Of a stretch of 64,000 bases of DNA, positions 42,892-51,354 are shown in pieces. The notes under the pieces were generated by a model that ran no database searches, had not been told where the DNA came from, and saw nothing but the letters and a program-made list of their open reading frames with translations. Position 1 is the first letter of the stretch. Each line of letters opens with the position of its first letter. The DNA comes from Streptomyces sp. SAJ15 (GTDB taxonomy: Bacteria; Actinomycetota; Actinomycetes; Streptomycetales; Streptomycetaceae), in the NCBI RefSeq assembly GCF_007595705.1, contig NZ_NISY01000001.1:682001-746000 (forward strand). The letters are read 5' to 3'. The translations under genes and the position numbers were made by a program.

Positions 42892-43211
42892 TCTCCGCCG
42901 GCACGATCGACCGCCCAGCGGCGCACGACCCGAAGAAGCAGGAACTGATCATGACGCCGTCCACTGACGAGCGATCCCCAGAAACCACCGCACGCACCAC
43001 CACCGGCGTGATCGAGTCGCGCCAGAACAGGACCCGCGCCATGCAACTCATCCCAGAAGCTCTGGCTCGCGCACAGATGGAAGATCGTCTGCGGGAGGCC
43101 GACTCCCAACGCACGGCGCTCCGGCTGGTGACCGCCCGTCGGATGCAGCGCCGAGCCGAGCGCGCCTCGCGCCGCGCCCGCCGCGCTCTGGCGATGGCGG
43201 TCATGCACTGA
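42888..43211 (+). CDS. Small basic protein coupled to wblC, 107 aa
   Basis: The ATG at 42888 overlaps the wblC stop as ATGA and gives MISAGTIDRPAAHDPKKQEL. A second ATG at 42951 has CAGGAAC in front and could be an internal or the true start. The C-terminal half is a strongly basic helical stretch (TARRMQRRAERASRRARRAL), which could bind nucleic acid. No family is recognised. It probably shares the wblC transcript and so would be induced together with it under antibiotic stress. Confidence 0.65.
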   Translation: MISAGTIDRPAAHDPKKQELIMTPSTDERSPETTARTTTGVIESRQNRTRAMQLIPEALARAQMEDRLREADSQRTALRLVTARRMQRRAERASRRARRALAMAVMH

Positions 43212-43282
43212 CCACCGGGGCGTTGACCTCCGGGACACCGACGTCGAGTCCCGGTGGGCACACCACCACACCCGCATACCCG

Positions 43283-43307
43283 AGGGCCGGTTCACGTGAC
43301 CGGCCCT
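43283..43307 (+). terminator. Hairpin after the wblC operon
   Basis: AGGGCCGGT (43283-43291) pairs with ACCGGCCCT (43299-43307) around a 7-nt loop, about 70 nt beyond the stop codon. Confidence 0.65.
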
Positions 43308-43388
43308 TCGGCCTCTCCTCCCCCCGAAGGGGGGTGATTGAGGGCGCGTTAGCACGGTCCCCACCACGGGCGGGGATATCGTCGCCAG

Positions 43389-43586
43389 GTGGACCAGAAG
43401 ACGCATGACCCCGTGCCGTTGGAGTCCGAGAACCCGGTGTGCGCCCGCTGCGGCGCCGTCGCCGAGGGGACGCCGCTCACCTGGACCTGCTCCGTGGAGA
43501 ACGGCACGCGCCGCTACTTCTGCGAAGACTGCGCCCGCGCCAACCTCCGGGCGATCGAGGGCCGTCTCGACTCCTCCTGGTGGTGA
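43389..43586 (+). CDS. Small zinc-ribbon-like protein, 65 aa
   Basis: The 65-residue protein contains two Cys pairs (CARCG and CEDC) plus a single Cys in WTCSVENG, a typical small zinc-ribbon arrangement. The C-terminus ends in SSWW. Homologous short proteins are common in Streptomyces; no function is known. GTG 43389 follows a TATCGT (43377-43382) by 6 nt without a ribosome-binding site, so the message is probably leaderless. Confidence 0.7.
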   Translation: MDQKTHDPVPLESENPVCARCGAVAEGTPLTWTCSVENGTRRYFCEDCARANLRAIEGRLDSSWW

Positions 43587-43683
43587 GGCGCGCCCCCGAC
43601 CCTCCCGAGGCCGGAGGCGAGCCGCACCGCACCGCCGGTGCGTGAGCGGAGACGCCCAGGCCCGGGCGGCTCGGTCGGGGCCC

Positions 43684-45183
43684 TCAGGCGGATGCCCCCT
43701 CGGCCCGCGCCGGCCCGCCGTCCGCCGTGGCCCCCCGCTCGGCGTCCTCCGCCGCGTCCTCCGCGGGGCCCTCCGGGTCGGCTTCGTCGCCGTCCTCCCC
43801 GATCTCCTCGGCGGCGTCCTCCATCACGCCGTCGTCGCTGTCGTCCTCCGCCAGGAAGCCGGGCACCCAGTCCTCCAGCTCTCCCCGCATCCCCACCGTG
43901 GCGTCGAGTTGGCAGAGCACGCCGATGGTGCTGAGGCTGACCCGATGGATGAGCAGGTAGGACGGCGGCAGGTTGAGCTGGTTGCCCAGCTCGTACAGGG
44001 GGGACTTGCGGTCGGCCAGTCGCGCGGCCTGGCCGCGGATCCAGCCGCGCGTGAACGCGAACTCCTCCACCTGCGCGGGCTCGATGATGGGCAGCAGGTA
44101 CGCCAAAAGGGCGTCGGGGTCGAGCTCGAACTTCTCCTTGACGAACCCCTCCTCCCGCATGAGCCGGTACACCGCGTCGGCCTCGCCGGCGAGCGCCAGC
44201 CGCAGGGCGATGCCGATGGTCGGGGGAAGCCCCTCGGAAAGCCGGTCCACCGTGCCGAAGTCCAGGACGCCCAGCCTCCACTTCTCGGCCGGACCGTCCG
44301 GGGCGTCGGAGGTCAGCAGCCGGAAGTTGCCCGGATGCGGATCGGCGTGGAGCAGCCCGGTGCGGGACACCCCGGAGAAGAGGAAGCGGGTCAGCAGCTG
44401 TCCGGCCCGGTTCCGCTCCTCCGGCGTGCCCTCGGCTATCACCTGGGAGAGCGGCGTGCCCTCCATCCACTCGGTGATCAGCACCTGGTCGCCCTGGTGC
44501 ACCACGTCCGGGACCAGGACGTCGGGGTCGTCGGCGAACTCCTCCGCGTAGGCCCGCTGGGCCTGCGCCTCCAGGCCGTAGTCGAGCTCCTCGGACACCC
44601 GGTCGCGGAGCTCGGCGATGAGCGGCTTGAGGTCCATGCCGGGCACCAGCGGCCCCAGCACCTTGGCGAAGCGACTCAGTTGGTTCAGGTCCGACAGCAG
44701 CGCCTCGCCCGCTCCCGGGTACTGCACCTTGACCGCGACCTCGCGCCCGTCGTGCCACACCGCGCGATGCACCTGGCCGATCGAGGCCGCCGCGGCGGGC
44801 TTGTCGCTGAACTCCAGGAACAGCTCGCGCCAGTTCGGGCCGAGCCGCTCCGACAGGGCGGTGTGCACCGTACGGGCCGGCATCGGCGGCGCCGCCTCCT
44901 GGAGCTTGGTCAGAGCGGCGCGGTAGGGCCTGGCGATCTCCTCGGGCAGCGCCGACTCGAAGACCGACATCGCCTGGCCCAGCTTCATCGCACCCCCCTT
45001 CAGCTCGCCGAGGACCTTGAACAGCTGCTCCGCCGTGCGCTGTTGCAGCTCTCGGGCGACGATCTCCGCCGACCGGCCGCCGATCCGCTTACCGAGACCC
45101 CAGGTGGCACGCCCGGCGAAGCCGAGTGGCAGCGAGGCCAACTTGGCGGTACGGGTGATCGCCTTGCGCGGAAGATCAGTCAT
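43684..45183 (-). CDS. ABC1/AarF-family atypical protein kinase
   Basis: The 499-residue protein has the ADCK/UbiB fold. The KxGQ motif reads GAMKLGQAMS, the unusual P-loop A-rich loop AAAASIGQVHRA, the ATP Lys VAVKVQYPG, the catalytic HADPHPGNF and the metal LDFGT. ADCK members work in quinone or terpenoid lipid metabolism and are weak ATPases. Streptomyces makes menaquinone, so a lipid role is likely but unproven. The last 60 residues are acidic low complexity. ATG 45183 has GGAGGGG upstream. It is followed on the same strand by the ThiF-like gene's end at 45264, which lies 80 nt upstream, so they may be co-transcribed. Confidence 0.88.
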   Translation of the reverse strand: MTDLPRKAITRTAKLASLPLGFAGRATWGLGKRIGGRSAEIVARELQQRTAEQLFKVLGELKGGAMKLGQAMSVFESALPEEIARPYRAALTKLQEAAPPMPARTVHTALSERLGPNWRELFLEFSDKPAAAASIGQVHRAVWHDGREVAVKVQYPGAGEALLSDLNQLSRFAKVLGPLVPGMDLKPLIAELRDRVSEELDYGLEAQAQRAYAEEFADDPDVLVPDVVHQGDQVLITEWMEGTPLSQVIAEGTPEERNRAGQLLTRFLFSGVSRTGLLHADPHPGNFRLLTSDAPDGPAEKWRLGVLDFGTVDRLSEGLPPTIGIALRLALAGEADAVYRLMREEGFVKEKFELDPDALLAYLLPIIEPAQVEEFAFTRGWIRGQAARLADRKSPLYELGNQLNLPPSYLLIHRVSLSTIGVLCQLDATVGMRGELEDWVPGFLAEDDSDDGVMEDAAEEIGEDGDEADPEGPAEDAAEDAERGATADGGPARAEGASA

Positions 45184-45263
45184 GCGCCCCTCCAACTACC
45201 TGCAACCGAGCCATCCCGGGGAACGGCACCCCCGGGTCCCGTCGCCCACCCAGCGGACGCCGG

Positions 45264-46415
45264 TCACCCGGCCATTGTTGCGTGCGGCGTCCGAGAGCCT
45301 GCGGGATATCCCCCATCCCCTGACATCGCCGCTCCGCAGCCACACTCCGGATGGGCCTCGAACGGGCGTGGATGCCAGGCGGCAGCGGGCATCGGCAGCT
45401 CCAACCGGGCACCGGCGCTGGCAGGAAGCTGACCGTCGAGAAAGCCCAAGGCGTGGACCGCGGCGAACCCCGCGACCACCGTCGCCAGCGCCGTGTCACA
45501 GGCCGGAGCGGCGGGACGGCGGCCCGAACGCCACTGGGCGACCATCCGGGGCCAGTCCGACTCCCGCTCCGCGGACCTCGCGGCCACACACCCGGCGCAG
45601 GGGGTGCTGCCCGGCAGCACCAGCGGCCCCACGACCCCGGTCGCCTCGATGACCCCCGCGTAGAGATGCGGGATTCCCGCGGCGATGAGCGGCTCGGCCT
45701 CGGCCGGGTCCGGCGCGTACGCCGCGAGCCCGTCGCGGGGCGCGATCACCACCAGCGTCAGGCCCGGTTCGCCGGCGGTGTCCCGGCGCCGAGCCGCGGG
45801 CACCGTCCGGCGCGCCCGGTCCTCGGGGGCGGCCCGACGCACCATCCGCCGCGCCGCCGCATCCCGCCGCTCGCCGATGTCCTCGGCGGTCAGCCCGCCG
45901 GGCGCCACGTCCCAGGGTTCGACCCGGCCGCCGTCCATCACCTCGACCCGGCCCACGCCGGAGGCCGAGAGGACCGCCGCGACCGCCGCGCCGACCCGGC
46001 CGGCGCCCTTGACCCGCACCCGCATCTCCCGCCGCGCGGCCAGCGCCCGCAGCGCCGCGCCCGGGACGGGGTGCAGCACCGACAGCGAGGCCAGGTCGGG
46101 GCGCAGCCGCTCCAACACGCCGCGCCGCTCCCGCAGCGCCTGCGCCGCCGCCCCGCCGCCCGTCGGGTCGTCGAGCAGCCCGGCCGCGGCCAGCCGCTCC
46201 ACCAGCGCGTCGGCCCGCCCCTCGGGCAGCCCCATCGCCCGTGCCTCCTCCCGCAGCAGCGGCAGCCCGCGGGTGCCGTCGAGCAGTTCGAGGAAACAGC
46301 CGGTGGCGGTGTCCAGCGGCCCCAGCACCACGGCGTGCGCCGGGGCCACCCCGAACCGCACCGTGTCCCGGCTTCGCCAGCCGCGCCGCAGCGCGGGCTT
46401 GAGCATCGGATGCAT
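45264..46415 (-). CDS. ThiF/E1-like cyclodehydratase-type protein (TOMM-related)
   Basis: The 383-residue protein starts MHPMLKPALRRGWRSRDTVR. Residues 1-115 resemble the small RRE/winged-helix-like N-terminal part seen in ThiF-like partner proteins. An E1-like Rossmann segment follows (VKGAGRVGAAVAAVLSASG). The usual catalytic Arg/Asp set looks incomplete, and ATP-binding Gly positions are altered. Two zinc Cys pairs are present (CAGC, CGCG). Such proteins can be accessory subunits of azole-forming (TOMM) systems, but no precursor peptide or dehydrogenase is nearby, so a housekeeping role is as likely. Start 46415 has GGGGGA upstream. Confidence 0.72.
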   Translation of the reverse strand: MHPMLKPALRRGWRSRDTVRFGVAPAHAVVLGPLDTATGCFLELLDGTRGLPLLREEARAMGLPEGRADALVERLAAAGLLDDPTGGGAAAQALRERRGVLERLRPDLASLSVLHPVPGAALRALAARREMRVRVKGAGRVGAAVAAVLSASGVGRVEVMDGGRVEPWDVAPGGLTAEDIGERRDAAARRMVRRAAPEDRARRTVPAARRRDTAGEPGLTLVVIAPRDGLAAYAPDPAEAEPLIAAGIPHLYAGVIEATGVVGPLVLPGSTPCAGCVAARSAERESDWPRMVAQWRSGRRPAAPACDTALATVVAGFAAVHALGFLDGQLPASAGARLELPMPAAAWHPRPFEAHPECGCGAAMSGDGGYPAGSRTPHATMAG

Positions 46416-46629
46416 GACCGTGATCCCCCGTCCCCCTCGGGCGGATCCGCCGGTGTCCCCAGCGGATCCGCGTCGCGCCACGGCGGCGCCACGCCCACAG
46501 CATGCGCGCCCCGCCGCCCACGCCGCCCGGAGTTATCCACAGCCGCGCGCATTAGTCGTACGAACGTGGGCGGGTGGCGGTCGGCCCGGCCACGGCGTGC
46601 GGGGCGGGACTTCCGCCACCGTCAGCGGG

Positions 46630-46635
46630 TAACGT
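46630..46635 (+). promoter_or_regulatory. -10 element TAACGT of a likely leaderless promoter
   Basis: TAACGT ends 6 nt before the GTG at 46642; no Shine-Dalgarno sequence is present. Confidence 0.5.
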
Positions 46636-46641
46636 CGGGGC

Positions 46642-47265
46642 GTGCCCGCCGACCCTTCCCCTCGCCTCGCCGGCGAGACGCCCCCGGACCGTGCGGCGCC
46701 GCCACCGCCCGGCGCCCCGAGCCCGCAGGCCCGCGGCTCCCGCGCGAGCGCGGTCGAGGTCCGCAGAAGCTCCCGGCGCCGCCGGACGGTCTCGGCGTAC
46801 CGCGAGGGCGACCGCACCGTGGTCCTCATCCCGGCCCGCATGTCGGAGGCGGAGGAGCGGCGCTGGGTGGGCGTGATGCTCGACAAGCTCGCCGCCCAGG
46901 AGAGCAAGCGGATGCTGGGCGACACGGAGCTGGCCGACCGCGCCGAGCGGCTGTCGGACCAGTACCTCGGCGGTCGGGCCCGGCCCGCCACCGTCCGCTG
47001 GGTGACCAACCAGAACACCCGCTGGGGCTCGTGCACTCCGGCCGAGGGCAGCATCCGCCTCTCCCACCGGCTCCAGGGCATGCCGGAGTACGTCGTGGAC
47101 TACGTGCTCCTCCACGAACTCGCGCATCTGCTGGTGCCCGGTCACGGTCCGGACTTCTGGCGGCTTCTGGAGCCCTATCCGCGCACCGAGCGGGCGCGCG
47201 GCTATCTGGAGGGCGTGGTGGCCGCGGGCAGGCTGCCGCACCTCCCCGCCGCGCGCCGCGAGTAG
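46642..47265 (+). CDS. YgjP/M48-type metallopeptidase (DUF45)
   Basis: The 207-residue protein has a Pro/Arg-rich first 50 residues. Its domain then carries the DUF45 signature: NTRWGSCTPAEGSIRLSHRL (about 127-146) and the zinc motif LLHELAHLLVPGHGPDFW (about 156-173), with His158, His162 and a third His 8 residues on. No signal peptide is visible. YgjP-like proteins are SprT-related metalloproteases of unknown target. The gene is divergent from the ThiF-like gene across a 226-bp promoter region. Confidence 0.8.
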   Translation: MPADPSPRLAGETPPDRAAPPPPGAPSPQARGSRASAVEVRRSSRRRRTVSAYREGDRTVVLIPARMSEAEERRWVGVMLDKLAAQESKRMLGDTELADRAERLSDQYLGGRARPATVRWVTNQNTRWGSCTPAEGSIRLSHRLQGMPEYVVDYVLLHELAHLLVPGHGPDFWRLLEPYPRTERARGYLEGVVAAGRLPHLPAARRE

Positions 47266-47373
47266 CGGCGGAGACGCGACCCGCGCGGTCGGCGCGCGCG
47301 TTCCAGGCGGACGCCCGCCCGGGCCGACGGCCGGCGCCGGGGCCGCTCCCTGGCAACGCCCGGGACCGGCGCC

Positions 47374-47690
47374 TCGGCTGACGCCCGGCTGGTCCCGGAG
47401 ACGCCCGCGCGCCTCGCGCCGGGTGCCGTCCCCAGCGGGCCGAGGACGCCCGCGCCCAGCGGGCCGAAGACGCCCGCCCCCAGCGGGCCGAGGACGCCCG
47501 GGACCGGTGCCCGCGCCCGGCCGGTCCCGGAGACGCCCGCGCGCCTCGCCCCGGGTGCCGTCCCCAGTGGGCCGAGGACGCCCGCGCCCGGCGCCCCGGC
47601 TGACGCCCGGCTGGTCCCGGAGACGCCCGCGCGCCTCGTGCCGGGGTACCGCTCCCCAGCGGAGCCCGAAGACGCCCGCGCCCTGCTCAA
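47374..47690. repeat. Degenerate tandem repeat block, units of 70-85 bp
   Basis: Three imperfect copies of a unit that begins GGTCCCGGAGACGCCCGCGC occur near 47391, 47523 and 47612, each running into a GACGCCCGCGCC end. Shorter CAGCGGGCCGAGGACGCCC units are interspersed. The rest of the 758-bp gap (47266-48023) shows no gene. Reading frames through the repeats are Gly/Arg/Pro filler. It is a likely replication-slippage product. Confidence 0.7.
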
Positions 47691-47970
47691 CCCAGCTGCC
47701 CCTGCCCGCCCCGCCCATCGCGGCTGGTCCTGCCCATCTCGGCCACCGCACCGGTCCCGCCCCGGGCGCCGCTCCCGCCCCCCTCGACTGCCGCCTCCGG
47801 CCCGCCCCGGAGGTGGCTCGCGCCCCGCCAGTGGGGGCGCGTCACGCCAAGGAACGGCGTGCGTCGACCGCCTGAGCGGCGCTTACGGCGTGGGCGGACG
47901 GCGCGCACGGCTCGACGGGCAGGAACCGAGCCCCCTCGCCCCGGCGTCGCTCACAGTCGGCGGCAGCGGT

Positions 47971-47976
47971 TAGCCT
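47971..47976 (+). promoter_or_regulatory. Possible -10 element TAGCCT for the TerD/AIM24 operon
   Basis: GTTAGCCTGG lies 48 nt before the ATG at 48024. The consensus fits but the -35 region is weak, so this is tentative. Confidence 0.35.
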
Positions 47977-48023
47977 GGCGCGCAATGCACTCACCGGTTC
48001 GGGATGGGGGACGGTCGTAACGT

Positions 48024-49790
48024 ATGGCCAGGGAATTCCAGCGCGGCCACAAGGCCAAGATCAGTGACCTGACAGCCGGGAGGGACCTGTACGTCGGTGT
48101 GCAGATCGCCGGGCCCGGGCTCACCTTCGACATCAGCTGCTTCGGACTCGACGCCGACGAGCGGCTCTCCGACGACCGGTACTTCATCTTCTACAACCAG
48201 CCCAAGTCCCCCGAAGAGGCGATTCAGCAGCTCGGGCCGCAGGCGGGCGACGCCGAGTCGTTCCGGGTCACCCTCGACGGCATCCCGTCCCACATCCACA
48301 AGCTGTCCTTCACGGCGACGCTGGACGGCGAGGGCCAGATGTCGCAGATCGGCCCCGGCTACATCCGGGTCGTCGCGGGTGGCGAGGAGGTCGTGCGGTA
48401 CTCCTTTACCGGAGCGGAGTTCAGCACCGAGCGAGCCGTGATGCTCGGCGACTTCTACCTCAAGGACGTATGGCGCTTCGCCGCCGTGGGCCAGGGCTTC
48501 GACGGCGGCCTGGACGCGCTGCTGCGGAACTTCGGCGGCGAGGTCGCCGAGGAGGAGCCCACGCCGGCGCCCGAACCGGCCGGCGCCCCCGGCTTCGCCC
48601 CGCCGGGCCAGCCCACTCCCGCGCCGTCCTTCGCGCCGCCGGGTGCCGCCGCGCCCCCGCAGCCCGCCCCGCCGCCGCAGCCGACCCCCGACTTCGGCCC
48701 GCCGCCAGGCGCGACCGCGCCGCAGCCGGCTCCGCCGGTGCCGCCGGCCCCGCAGCCGGCGGCCGCGCAGGGCTTCGCGCCGCCGCCGGGCAGCACCCCG
48801 CCGCCGGCCGCGCCGCCGCAGCAGGGCACCCCGCAGCAGGTGCACACGGCGCCGACCCTCGTCGGGCCGCTGACGCCGCCCGGCGGCACCGTTCCGCCGG
48901 CCGGCCAGCCCGGCCAGCCGCCGCAGTACGGCCACGGCGCGCCCGCCCAGCCGGCGTACGGGCAGCAGTCCGGCCAGTACCCGGCCCAGCCCGGCCCGTA
49001 CGGCCAGCCGGGCCAGCCCGGCCAGTTCCCGGGCCAGCAGCCCGGCATGGCCCCGCCCGGGATGCCGCCGCAGGGCATGGCCCCGCCCGGCATGCCCCCG
49101 CAGGGGGCGGCCCCGCAGGGCGCCGCCGCGCCCGGTGTGCAGGCCGCGCTCGCCAAGTACCGCGAGGCGCCCACCGGCCAGCGCTGGACCTCGCAGAACC
49201 CCAAGTTGGTCCGCGTCGACCTGAGCATCGGCGGCCAGCCCGTGCTGGCCCGGCAGGGCTCCATGGTGCTGTACCAGGGCAAGGTCGACTTCGGCTACAA
49301 GGGCGCGGGCTTCCGCGGCCGGATCGTGGGCAACTCCACCGGCCAGGAGATGCAGCTGATGCGCTGCTCCGGCTACGGTCAGGTCTTCCTCGCCGAGAAC
49401 GCCGCGGAAGTCCACCCGATCGAGCTCCAGGGCGAGGCCATCTGCGTCTCCGCCGAGAGCGTGCTCGCCTTCGACGAGTCGCTCCAGTACGAGGTGCGCA
49501 GGATCGAGGGCCACGGCATCCCCGGCGGCGCGCTGTTCACCATGCAGTTCCAGGGCACCGGCACCCTCGTCGTCAAGACCCAGGGCACCCCGGTCGTGCT
49601 GCCGGTCACCCCGACCACCTTCGCGGACAGCAACGCCATCGTCGCCTGGTCCGCCGGCTCGCAGGTGATCATCTCCAGCCAGGTCAGGCTGCGCCGCACG
49701 TCCTACCCGGGCCACACCGGGGAGGCCGTGAACCTCCAGTTCCGGGGTGCCCCCGGAAACTTCATCGTCGTCCAGCCCTACGAGGTCTGA
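48024..49790 (+). CDS. TerD-AIM24 fusion protein
   Basis: The 588-residue protein has three parts. Residues 1-170 are a TerD-like beta-sandwich: LYVGVQIAGPGLTFDISCFG, LDADERLSDDRYFIFYNQ and GDAESFRVTLDGIP hold the acidic Ca-binding pattern. Residues about 175-375 are a long Pro/Gln/Gly/Ala-rich linker with PPGMPPQGMAPPGM-type repeats. Residues 380-588 are an AIM24 domain (QNPKLVRVDL, VLARQGSMVLYQG, EMQLMRCSGYGQVFLA, IVAWSAG). TerD proteins are linked to tellurite and stress resistance, calcium and membrane events. It heads a three-gene operon with tight spacing. Confidence 0.9.
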   Translation: MAREFQRGHKAKISDLTAGRDLYVGVQIAGPGLTFDISCFGLDADERLSDDRYFIFYNQPKSPEEAIQQLGPQAGDAESFRVTLDGIPSHIHKLSFTATLDGEGQMSQIGPGYIRVVAGGEEVVRYSFTGAEFSTERAVMLGDFYLKDVWRFAAVGQGFDGGLDALLRNFGGEVAEEEPTPAPEPAGAPGFAPPGQPTPAPSFAPPGAAAPPQPAPPPQPTPDFGPPPGATAPQPAPPVPPAPQPAAAQGFAPPPGSTPPPAAPPQQGTPQQVHTAPTLVGPLTPPGGTVPPAGQPGQPPQYGHGAPAQPAYGQQSGQYPAQPGPYGQPGQPGQFPGQQPGMAPPGMPPQGMAPPGMPPQGAAPQGAAAPGVQAALAKYREAPTGQRWTSQNPKLVRVDLSIGGQPVLARQGSMVLYQGKVDFGYKGAGFRGRIVGNSTGQEMQLMRCSGYGQVFLAENAAEVHPIELQGEAICVSAESVLAFDESLQYEVRRIEGHGIPGGALFTMQFQGTGTLVVKTQGTPVVLPVTPTTFADSNAIVAWSAGSQVIISSQVRLRRTSYPGHTGEAVNLQFRGAPGNFIVVQPYEV

Positions 49791-49801
49791 GGGAGCCCGT
49801 C

Positions 49802-50485
49802 ATGGACCAGCAAATGATCGCGGGCTACGCCCCGACCCCGGTGGCCGCCCGCATGGAGAACCACGGCAGCAGCATGCTCAAGGTCGCCATGCGGAGCGGC
49901 CAGGACCTGTTCGCGCGGACCGGCTCGATGGTGGCGTACGAGGGCTTCGTCCAGTACGAGCCGAACCCGCCCGCCGTGCGCCAGATGGCCTCCCAGTGGC
50001 TCACCGGCGAGGGCGCCCCGCTCATGAAGTGCAGCGGTGACGGGCTGCTCTACCTCGCCGACTACGGCGCGGACGTCGTCTGCGTGAACCTCAACGGCGA
50101 CTCGCTCTCCGTCAACGGCACCAACCTGCTCGCTTTCGACGCGCACCTCCAGTGGGGCGTCCAGCGGGTCAAGGGCATGGCCAAGTTCGCCGGACAGGGC
50201 CTGTTCAACGTGGCCGTCTCGGGCACCGGCTGGGTCGCGCTCACCTCGCGCGGCACGCCGATCGTCGTCGACTGCGGGCGCGGCGAGGACGAGACGTACG
50301 TGGACCCGGACGCGCTCGTCGCCTGGTCCACCAGCCTCAAGATGAAGGGCAAGCGCAGCTTCAAGGCCTCGTCGATGATCGGCCGGGGCAGCGGCGAGGC
50401 GTACCAGCTCGGCTTCTCCGGGCAGGGCTTCGTCGTCGTGCAGCCCAGCGAGGACAGTACCGACCGGCTCCGGGCCCGGGGCTGA
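49802..50485 (+). CDS. AIM24 family protein (second of the operon)
   Basis: The 227-residue protein is a stand-alone AIM24 beta-barrel domain. It reads MLKVAMRSGQDLFARTGSMV, then GAPLMKCSGDGLLYLAD, NLLAFDAHLQWGVQRVKGMA and the conserved ALVAWSTSL. GAGGGAG lies 6 nt before the ATG, and the gene follows the previous stop by 11 nt. AIM24 relatives are required for mitochondrial inner-membrane shape in yeast. The bacterial role is unknown; a membrane-associated or metal-bound scaffold is usually assumed. Confidence 0.87.
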   Translation: MDQQMIAGYAPTPVAARMENHGSSMLKVAMRSGQDLFARTGSMVAYEGFVQYEPNPPAVRQMASQWLTGEGAPLMKCSGDGLLYLADYGADVVCVNLNGDSLSVNGTNLLAFDAHLQWGVQRVKGMAKFAGQGLFNVAVSGTGWVALTSRGTPIVVDCGRGEDETYVDPDALVAWSTSLKMKGKRSFKASSMIGRGSGEAYQLGFSGQGFVVVQPSEDSTDRLRARG

Positions 50486-50503
50486 GGGGGAGCGAACCAC
50501 ACC

Positions 50504-51259
50504 ATGCAGAGCCCGCTTTTCGCCCACACCGAGAACCAGTCGCAGGACCGGTACGCGATCCAGAACCCGCAGCTGCTGCGGGTCACCCTCAGCGGCCACG
50601 AGGACGTCCTGGCTCGCAAGGGGGCCATGGTCGCCTACCAGGGGCTGATCGAGTTCGACGCCGAGTTCCAGACCCAGTCGCAGCGGCGTGCCCGCGCCAA
50701 CACCGGCGAGGGCCTGGACCTGATGCGCTGCTCGGGCCAGGGGAGCGTCTACTTCGCCAATCTCGCCCAGTACATCCACATCGTGGACGTCGACCGGGAC
50801 GGGCTGACCGTCGACAGCGCCTACGTGCTGGCGCTGGACTCCACCCTGCACTGGGAAGTGATCGCGGTGGACAGCCAGTTCGGCATCTCAGGCTCCGGCA
50901 AGTACAACCTCAACATCTCCGGGCAGGGCAAGGTCGCCCTGATGACCTCCGGTCAACCGCTGGTTCTCCAGGTCACGCCGGACAAGTACGTCAACGCCGA
51001 CGCCGACGCGATCGTCGCCTGGTCCAGCTCGCTGCGGGTCCAGATGCAGGCCCAGACGCACTCCTCGGGCGTGTGGCGGCGACGGGGGAACACCGGCGAG
51101 GGCTGGGAGCTCAGCTTCCTGGGCCAGGGCTACGCGCTCGTCCAGCCCAGCGAGCAGCTCCCGCCGCAGAACGCGACGATCGGCCAGGGGGCGGCCGCCC
51201 AGTTCGGCATGGGCCAGCAGGGCGCCCGGGGCCAGAACCAGGGCAACGTCTGGAGCTGA
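50504..51259 (+). CDS. AIM24 family protein (third of the operon)
   Basis: The 251-residue AIM24 domain begins MQSPLFAHTENQSQDRYAIQ. It retains EDVLARKGAMVAYQGLIEF, GLDLMRCSGQGSVYFAN, YVLALDSTLHWEVIAVD and IVAWSSSLRVQM. The tail is Gly/Gln-rich. GGGGAG lies about 10 nt upstream, and a 19-nt gap separates it from the previous gene. Sequence divergence among the three AIM24 domains is large enough to suggest separate roles within one complex. A perfect hairpin 27 nt past the stop ends the operon. Confidence 0.87.
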   Translation: MQSPLFAHTENQSQDRYAIQNPQLLRVTLSGHEDVLARKGAMVAYQGLIEFDAEFQTQSQRRARANTGEGLDLMRCSGQGSVYFANLAQYIHIVDVDRDGLTVDSAYVLALDSTLHWEVIAVDSQFGISGSGKYNLNISGQGKVALMTSGQPLVLQVTPDKYVNADADAIVAWSSSLRVQMQAQTHSSGVWRRRGNTGEGWELSFLGQGYALVQPSEQLPPQNATIGQGAAAQFGMGQQGARGQNQGNVWS

Positions 51260-51285
51260 TCGTTCCACCGACGCCCGAGGCGTAC

Positions 51286-51324
51286 GTGTAAGGGGCGGCC
51301 TCCCAGGGAGGCCGCCCCTTACAC
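51286..51324. terminator. 19-bp bidirectional terminator
   Basis: Arms 51286-51304 and 51306-51324 are exact reverse complements around a single A. It lies between the AIM24 operon and the convergent Nudix gene. Confidence 0.85.
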
Positions 51325-51354
51325 ATGCCTGGGCGGGCGGTGCGGCCGGCGCCG

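Noticed and set aside
43345..43385. Possible CIRCE operator (TTAGCAC) before the zinc-ribbon gene
   Set aside because: Only one half-site is present; the GTGCTAA partner is missing at the required spacing.
45264..46415. A full thiazole/oxazole peptide cluster around the ThiF-like gene
   Set aside because: No precursor peptide, YcaO protein or dehydrogenase is nearby, so a biosynthetic cluster cannot be claimed.
47202..47690. A 162-codon minus-strand frame through the repeat block
   Set aside because: The protein-level repeats (GVLGPLGTAPGARRAG) follow from the DNA repeats; it overlaps the end of the YgjP-type gene and has no start signal.
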